This document shows, in pieces, positions 33,921-38,694 of a DNA stretch of 38,694 nt. Source of the DNA: Bacteroidota bacterium (lineage in GTDB: Bacteria; Bacteroidota; Bacteroidia; UKL13-3); the NCBI GenBank assembly GCA_947453415.1, contig CANGGG010000027.1:1-38694 (forward strand), in the 5' to 3' direction. The first letter of the stretch is position 1. Each line of letters starts with the position of its first letter. Position numbers and translations under genes: made by a program. The notes beneath the pieces are model-generated. The model was not told where the DNA came from. It did not search any database and was given only the letters and a program-made list of their open reading frames with translations.

Positions 33921-36293
33921 TTAAAATTTTCTAATGGCACGAACCCTGTATAAACTTGTTTTGGTTAATCCTGTGGATGTTCCGAGACTTCCATTGCTAA
34001 AATCCAAAGCCCTTGCATTTGTGCTTGACACCTCTGAGGAACTCCAATATGGAACAGTTGAAAATGTTGTAACAGTTGCAACTCTATTTAAGTATAACTG
34101 GTTTAACTCATTTAAAGATGGTAAAAACCAATCTGTATAGCCGCCTCCGTTATGTGCCCTTGCTAAGCCTGCAGCATAAGAGGTTCCAGTACCTTGATTA
34201 AGTGTAATATTGATTGAGTTTATGTCTCCATATCCAATAGTGGTTACGGTATTATTAATTAACACAGAGGATACACTCCAACGTATTCCAGTCGTGGTTG
34301 TTTGATCAGCTGTCGCACAAATCAAACCGTGCTGCACATTGGCGTCATAGCCATAATCAGATGCTTGCAAAATATAGAATACCTTTCCGCCTTGAAATGC
34401 ATCACCAATTATTACATTAGTAGTAAAAGTAACTTCATTGCCATAGGCTGTTCCAACAGAATTTGTGGCATAAGCTCGAACGTAATACTTGGTACCTCGG
34501 GCTAGTGGAGAAAAAAGTGTTGAAAATGAGCCAGTACCACTCCCAACAGAAGTACTATTTAATGTGTATACAGGATTTGGGCTAGTACTCCAACAAATAC
34601 CTTTAATAGTTACTGCTGAACCGCCATCACTGGTAACATTGCCTCCACAACCTGCTGATGTCGTTGTTATATTTGTAACTGCATTTGTAGTTAGTATGGG
34701 TAAATCTGCGCCAGTAGTGCTGAATTGCACTGCAATACCATAACCAGTTCCAACTGAGTTGGTGGCATAAGCACGAACATAATAGGTGGCACCAGCTGTA
34801 AGGCCAGTTAATGAACTTGTAAAATTCCCTGTTCCAGTTCCATCTGATGTTTTAGTATTTGAAATGGTAGGATTTGGAGTGGTACTCCAACAAACACCTT
34901 TAGCTGTTATAGTTGAACCACCAGTACTTGAAATAGTGCCACCACTACTCGCAGTGAATTTTGTGATATTGGAAATGGATTGTGTAGTTAAAACAGGAAC
35001 ACTTGCAGCACCCGTGGCGAATTGTTCTGAATTGCCATAAACAGTTCCAACAGAATTGGTGGCATAAGCACGAACATAATAGGTAACACCAGCTGTAAGG
35101 CCTGTTAAATTACTTGTAAAACTCCCTGTTCCAGTTCCATCTGTTGTTTTAGAATTTGAAATGGTAGGATTTGTACTTGTACTCCAACAAACACCACGTG
35201 TAGTTACTGCTGCGCCTCCATCACTCGTAATATTACCACCACTTGTTGCTGATGTTTGTGTTATGTTAGAAATGACAGACGTTGATGATAATGTGGGTAA
35301 ATTTGGAGGTAGTGTTTTAAATATAATTTCATTGCCATAACTAGTTCCAACCTTATTGCTGGCATATGCACGAACATAATAGGTAACATCAATCGTAAGG
35401 CCTGATAAATTACTTATAAAACTCCCCGTTCCACTACCATTTGTTGTTATAGAATTTAAAATAGTAGGATTTGAACTTGTGCTCCAGCAAATACCACGCG
35501 CTGTTACCGTTGCACCTCCATCACTAGAAATAGTACCTCCACTTATAGCCGCTGTTTGTGATATGCTAGACATAGCAGATGTAGTTATAATAGGTTTAGT
35601 TGCCGATGTGGTGGTAAATGAAATGGTATTTCCATAGCTTGTTCCTGAAGAATTGGTTGCATAGGCGCGAGCATAATATAATACGTTTTCTGTTAAGTTT
35701 ATAATTTTACTTGAGAATATTCCACTGCCAACGCTATCGCTTGTTTTGTTATTGCTAATGGTTGGATCAATGCTTGTGTTCCAGCAAACACCACGCGCAG
35801 TTATTTCAGAACCGCCATCATTTGTTATGTTCCCTCCACTTACAGCACTAGCTGCAGTTAATTCAGATACATCGGCAGTTGTTAATTGTGCTAAACCTTT
35901 TGTTGTAAATGATATTGTTTTTCCATAACCAGTACCTTCAATATTAGTAGCATAAGCACGAACATAATATTTGGTATTGCTTGTTAATGTATTAATTTCA
36001 CTACTAAATTGACCAATATCAAGAATACCATCAGTTGTAATATTATCATCTATTGTAGGGTTATCATTACTACCCCAGCAAACTCCACTTTTGGTTACTG
36101 GAGTGCCACCGTTGCTAGTAATATCGCCTGAAACAGTTGCTGTCGTTTCTGTGAAAGTTAATAATTCATTTGTAATTGATGGAACACTCCATGGAGAAGC
36201 AATTGAATTTTTCTTACAACTTTGAATGAATAGCAACGACATGATTGCTATTATAATTGATGACCCAATCCAAATTTTTCTTTTAGTTATCAT
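33921..36293 (-). CDS. Surface lipoprotein with six GVCW repeats and DUF1566-like domain
   Basis: 790 residues. Lipobox Cys26 (IMSLLFIQSCKK). Six FN3-like repeats of about 95-100 residues, each with a GVCW or GICW motif (one GVCWNTS), PTI and YYVRAYATN or close variants. A DUF1566/Lcl-like C-terminal domain (GGKVFYILQASDYG, HGLICATADQ, NGGGYTDWFLPSLNEL, YRVRAIRKF) follows. Larger paralogue of the preceding gene; the difference is three extra repeats. Repeat number may vary by recombination between similar 285-base units. Ligand unknown. Confidence 0.9.
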   Translation of the reverse strand: MITKRKIWIGSSIIIAIMSLLFIQSCKKNSIASPWSVPSITNELLTFTETTATVSGDITSNGGTPVTKSGVCWGSNDNPTIDDNITTDGILDIGQFSSEINTLTSNTKYYVRAYATNIEGTGYGKTISFTTKGLAQLTTADVSELTAASAVSGGNITNDGGSEITARGVCWNTSIDPTISNNKTSDSVGSGIFSSKIINLTENVLYYARAYATNSSGTSYGNTISFTTTSATKPIITTSAMSSISQTAAISGGTISSDGGATVTARGICWSTSSNPTILNSITTNGSGTGSFISNLSGLTIDVTYYVRAYASNKVGTSYGNEIIFKTLPPNLPTLSSTSVISNITQTSATSGGNITSDGGAAVTTRGVCWSTSTNPTISNSKTTDGTGTGSFTSNLTGLTAGVTYYVRAYATNSVGTVYGNSEQFATGAASVPVLTTQSISNITKFTASSGGTISSTGGSTITAKGVCWSTTPNPTISNTKTSDGTGTGNFTSSLTGLTAGATYYVRAYATNSVGTGYGIAVQFSTTGADLPILTTNAVTNITTTSAGCGGNVTSDGGSAVTIKGICWSTSPNPVYTLNSTSVGSGTGSFSTLFSPLARGTKYYVRAYATNSVGTAYGNEVTFTTNVIIGDAFQGGKVFYILQASDYGYDANVQHGLICATADQTTTTGIRWSVSSVLINNTVTTIGYGDINSINITLNQGTGTSYAAGLARAHNGGGYTDWFLPSLNELNQLYLNRVATVTTFSTVPYWSSSEVSSTNARALDFSNGSLGTSTGLTKTSLYRVRAIRKF

Positions 36294-36640
36294 AGTTAGT
36301 TTTTTTATTATGTATCTATTTTGTTTATTTATCCTACTCTTACGGCTTTTCGGATTTCGCCCCCAAATGAAACTTTTTGGGAAAGTTGTTTTTTTAAATG
36401 TATTCTGAATGAATATTTATTATTTAGCAAATAAAAACAATGAAACTGAAATGGGGCTGCAGTGGACTGATTTTGAAATTATAATTTCATTAATCTTGCT
36501 ACTCAAAATTCAGTTTACTAATTCATGCGTTTGGTGTTTCCAATAATCTTTTTTAAGTTAAATTTTCTTTTGCCTCCAAAATATATCGGGAGTTCAAATA
36601 CTAATTATTAAAAACAAGCAGCATAGACAAACTAAACAAA
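36294..36640. other. Gene-free spacer
   Basis: No gene is supported on either strand. It has a CCCAAATGAAACTTTTTGGG hairpin-like stretch at about 36362-36381 and a half-decayed ATATATCGGGA palindrome remnant near 36576-36591 preceded by GCCTCC. The promoter of the six-repeat gene is probably here but I see no clear box. Confidence 0.6.
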
Positions 36641-36665
36641 AAAAGCTGCCCAATGAGCAGCTTTT
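36641..36665 (-). terminator. Terminator after the T9SS cargo gene
   Basis: AAAGCTGC-CCAATGA-GCAGCTTTT hairpin, 26 bases after the stop codon, within the 48-base stretch identical to 31161-31208. Confidence 0.9.
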
Positions 36666-36690
36666 ATTTGTTAACTTAGTTAGGTGTTTT

Positions 36691-38694
36691 TTATTCTTTC
36701 ACAAATTTAATTCTGCTTGTTTCACCCTCTTTTTGAATGCTTAAAATGTATGCACCGGTTTTAAGTTCATTCACTAAAACAGTATGTTCGTTAGAAACAT
36801 TTGTTACCGTTTCTTCCAACATTTTTCTTCCAAGCATATCGGTAATAATGATGTGCGCACCTTTCAGTTTTTGATTGGTGCTAATGATTAATTCATTGTT
36901 GGCAGGGTTAGGATAAACAGAAATATTATTTGAATTATTTATTTCGTTTATAATAGTTACTCCATCTTGTTTTATATTCAAAAATTTATTGATAGTACCT
37001 GCTGTTATAATTACATCTGCACTTCTTGCTCCACCGGTATTTGCTTGAATATTTAAGCTTAATATTTGATTTCCTGTTCCACTAATAGGTGTTAGCGTAA
37101 ACCAACTTGCAGGACTAGTTATCACCCAACTTCTATTACTTTGTAATTGAATGATTGTACTCGCTTGATTTAAATTAACCTTCACAGAATCTTTATCTAA
37201 CGATAATTGATCTGCAATTACTGGAGTACTATCTTGTGAAATATTAATGGTTTGAACTAAATTACCAGCAGTAAAAGTTATGCTAGCATATCTTGAAGTT
37301 GATGCTGTATTTGCTGTTACCGTTGCTGTTAAATTATCATTTCCATTGCCTGAATTTTTGCTTAAAGTTAACCATGTTTGATTTGAACTTACATTCCAAT
37401 TGGTGTTACTAAATAATGTTAATAGTTTATTTCCAACAATGTTTGTAAAATTCAAACTTGTAGGTGTAACATTTAAAGTAAAATTACTTATAGTTATATT
37501 TAAATAAATAGTATCTCCTTTACAGCCACTAGCATTTGTTTCTAAAACTTTAACTATTCCATTTCCCGGTGAATTATTCCATAAAATGGAAATTGAATTT
37601 GAGGACCCCCCACTTATAATACTTCCACTATTTACTATCCACATGTAATTTGAACCATTTGTATTTGTAACAGAATAATTTTGGGTAGTGTTTGGAAGCA
37701 CATTATTGATTCCATTTATAATGCTAGTACTTGGTATTGGATTTACAGTTACTGTTGTATTGGATGATGTAGATGAACAAGCAGCAGCATTTGATACAAT
37801 AACTGCATAATTTCCTGAATTTGTTGCTGTATAATTTGCAGCTGTTGAAGTACTAATATTTGTGCCATTTAATGTCCATTGGTAAGTTAATCCGGTTCCT
37901 GTATTTGCATTTAAAACCACACTACCTCCTTGGCAAAATGTTGTTGTGGTTGCAGGGGTAATTGATGCAGTTGGAATTGCATTGACTGTTACTGTTGTAT
38001 TTGCTGATGTGGCTGAACAAGCAGCAGCACTTGATACAATAACTGCATAATTTCCTGAAGTTGTTGCTGTATATGAAGCGGCTGTTGAACTGCTAATATT
38101 TGTTCCATTTAATGTCCATTGGTAGCTTAAACCAGTTCCTGTATTTGCATTTAAAACTACATTGCCTCCTTGGCAAAATGTTGTTGCTGTTGCAGGGGTT
38201 ATGATTGCCGTTGGAATTGGATTGACAGTTACTGTTGTATTGGATGATGTAGCTGAACAAGCAGCAGCATTTGATACAATAACTGCATAATTTCCTGAAT
38301 TTGTTACTGTATATGAAGCAGCTGTTGAACCGCTAAGATTTGTTCCATTTAATGTCCATTGGTAAGTTAAACCGGTTCCTGTATTTGCATTTAAAACTAC
38401 ATTAGCTCCTTGGCAAAATGTAGTTGTTGTTGCAGGTGTAATTATTGCTGTTGGAATTGCATTTACTGTTACTGTTGTGGCAGTTGATGTCACTGAACAA
38501 GCAGCAGCACTTGACACGATAACTGCATAATTTCCTGAAGTTGTTGCTGTATAAGAAGCTGCCGTTGATCCACTAATGTTTGTTCCATTTAAAGTCCATT
38601 GATAAGTTAATCCGGTTCCTGTATTTGCATTTAAAACCACATTGCCTCCTTGGCAAAATGTTGTTGCTGTTGCAGGGGTAATTGTTGCTGTTGG
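36691..38694 (-). CDS. T9SS cargo protein with Ig-like repeats, BACON-like domains and type A sorting domain; N-terminus cut by window edge
   Basis: 667 codons visible; the frame stays open through 38694, so the N-terminus lies to the right. From the edge: at least four near-identical 80-residue Ig-like repeats (TTFCQGGNVVLNANTGTGL, YQWTLNGTNI, SGNYAVIVS), then a region SNYMWIVNSGSIISGG, then two BACON-like units (TNWNVSSNQTWLTL and RSWVITSPASWFTL), and a C-terminal T9SS type A sorting domain (ISVYPNPANNELIIST, ITDMLGRKM, LKTGAYILSI, ending RIKFVKE). It would be exported through Sec, then by T9SS to the surface. Repeats may bind glycans or proteins. Confidence 0.93.
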   Translation of the reverse strand, partial: PTATITPATATTFCQGGNVVLNANTGTGLTYQWTLNGTNISGSTAASYTATTSGNYAVIVSSAAACSVTSTATTVTVNAIPTAIITPATTTTFCQGANVVLNANTGTGLTYQWTLNGTNLSGSTAASYTVTNSGNYAVIVSNAAACSATSSNTTVTVNPIPTAIITPATATTFCQGGNVVLNANTGTGLSYQWTLNGTNISSSTAASYTATTSGNYAVIVSSAAACSATSANTTVTVNAIPTASITPATTTTFCQGGSVVLNANTGTGLTYQWTLNGTNISTSTAANYTATNSGNYAVIVSNAAACSSTSSNTTVTVNPIPSTSIINGINNVLPNTTQNYSVTNTNGSNYMWIVNSGSIISGGSSNSISILWNNSPGNGIVKVLETNASGCKGDTIYLNITISNFTLNVTPTSLNFTNIVGNKLLTLFSNTNWNVSSNQTWLTLSKNSGNGNDNLTATVTANTASTSRYASITFTAGNLVQTINISQDSTPVIADQLSLDKDSVKVNLNQASTIIQLQSNRSWVITSPASWFTLTPISGTGNQILSLNIQANTGGARSADVIITAGTINKFLNIKQDGVTIINEINNSNNISVYPNPANNELIISTNQKLKGAHIIITDMLGRKMLEETVTNVSNEHTVLVNELKTGAYILSIQKEGETSRIKFVKE
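37731..38690 (-). repeat. Four tandem 240-bp coding repeats
   Basis: Repeat boundaries marked by TTGG(A/T)ATTG at 37731, 37971, 38211 and 38451, exactly 240 bases (80 codons) apart. They code for the Ig-like units of the T9SS cargo protein. The array probably continues past the window edge. Confidence 0.93.

Noticed and set aside
34489-35040. Plus-strand open frames of 84 residues inside the GVCW-repeat gene
   Set aside because: They are antisense shadows of the repeated coding region; both recur with the repeat period.
37731-38690. 240-bp repeats as a CRISPR or mobile element
   Set aside because: They are in-frame coding repeats of 80 codons that translate to Ig-like domains.

Overview
The window looks like an AT-rich chromosome segment of a Bacteroidota bacterium. 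The signs are lipoprotein signal peptides ending in a lipobox Cys, a type IX secretion (T9SS) C-terminal sorting domain, BACON-like domains, GVCW-type repeat surface lipoproteins with DUF1566-like ends, TAnnTTTG-like -7 promoter boxes, and the thrS-infC-rpmI-rplT and lptE-(acidic TPR protein)-secG neighbourhoods. I cannot name a genus.

Layout. (1) 1-5106, defence: a large type II (II-C-like) cas9 on the minus strand runs off the left edge, with 1317 codons visible and no stop. A predicted tracrRNA with its own promoter and terminator is encoded on the opposite strand just upstream. Next comes a WYL-domain regulator. Any cas1, cas2 or CRISPR array would lie outside the window. (2) 5297-6126, two small exported-protein genes, the second frameshifted at an A8 run. 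(3) 6303-9681, the translation operon thrS-infC-rpmI-rplT. (4) 9682-10095, an intergenic region of heptamer repeats and dispersed elements. (5) 10096-26507, mostly housekeeping genes: RmlD-like reductase, helix-hairpin-helix protein, acyl-CoA dehydrogenase, recO, a lipoprotein gene with an in-frame TGA, a cardiolipin synthase-like PLD protein, recG, heptose-7-phosphate kinase, aspartate aminotransferase, lptE, an acidic TPR protein, secG and gcvP. (6) 26508-31268, a repeat-rich stretch with a RelE/ParE-type toxin-antitoxin pair, fmt and lpxB, a 7-bp minisatellite, at least three copies of a dispersed hairpin element and a KilA-N protein. (7) 31210-38694, a cell-surface block: a beta-barrel-like lipoprotein, two paralogous GVCW-repeat/DUF1566 lipoproteins with duplicated spacers, and a large T9SS cargo protein with 240-bp repeats that runs off the right edge. 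The tail of a second T9SS cargo gene survives as a remnant at 31210-31275.

The most interesting system is the Cas9 locus. All expected RuvC and HNH catalytic residues are present. The tracrRNA has a recognisable promoter (TTG, 19-nt spacer, TACTATTG), a CACAA/TTGTG stem and a G+C-rich terminator with a T8 tract, which lets part of the unseen CRISPR repeat be predicted. The second theme is repeat-driven remodelling: dispersed hairpin elements, heptamer arrays, tandem-duplicated surface genes and a leftover sorting-domain tail.
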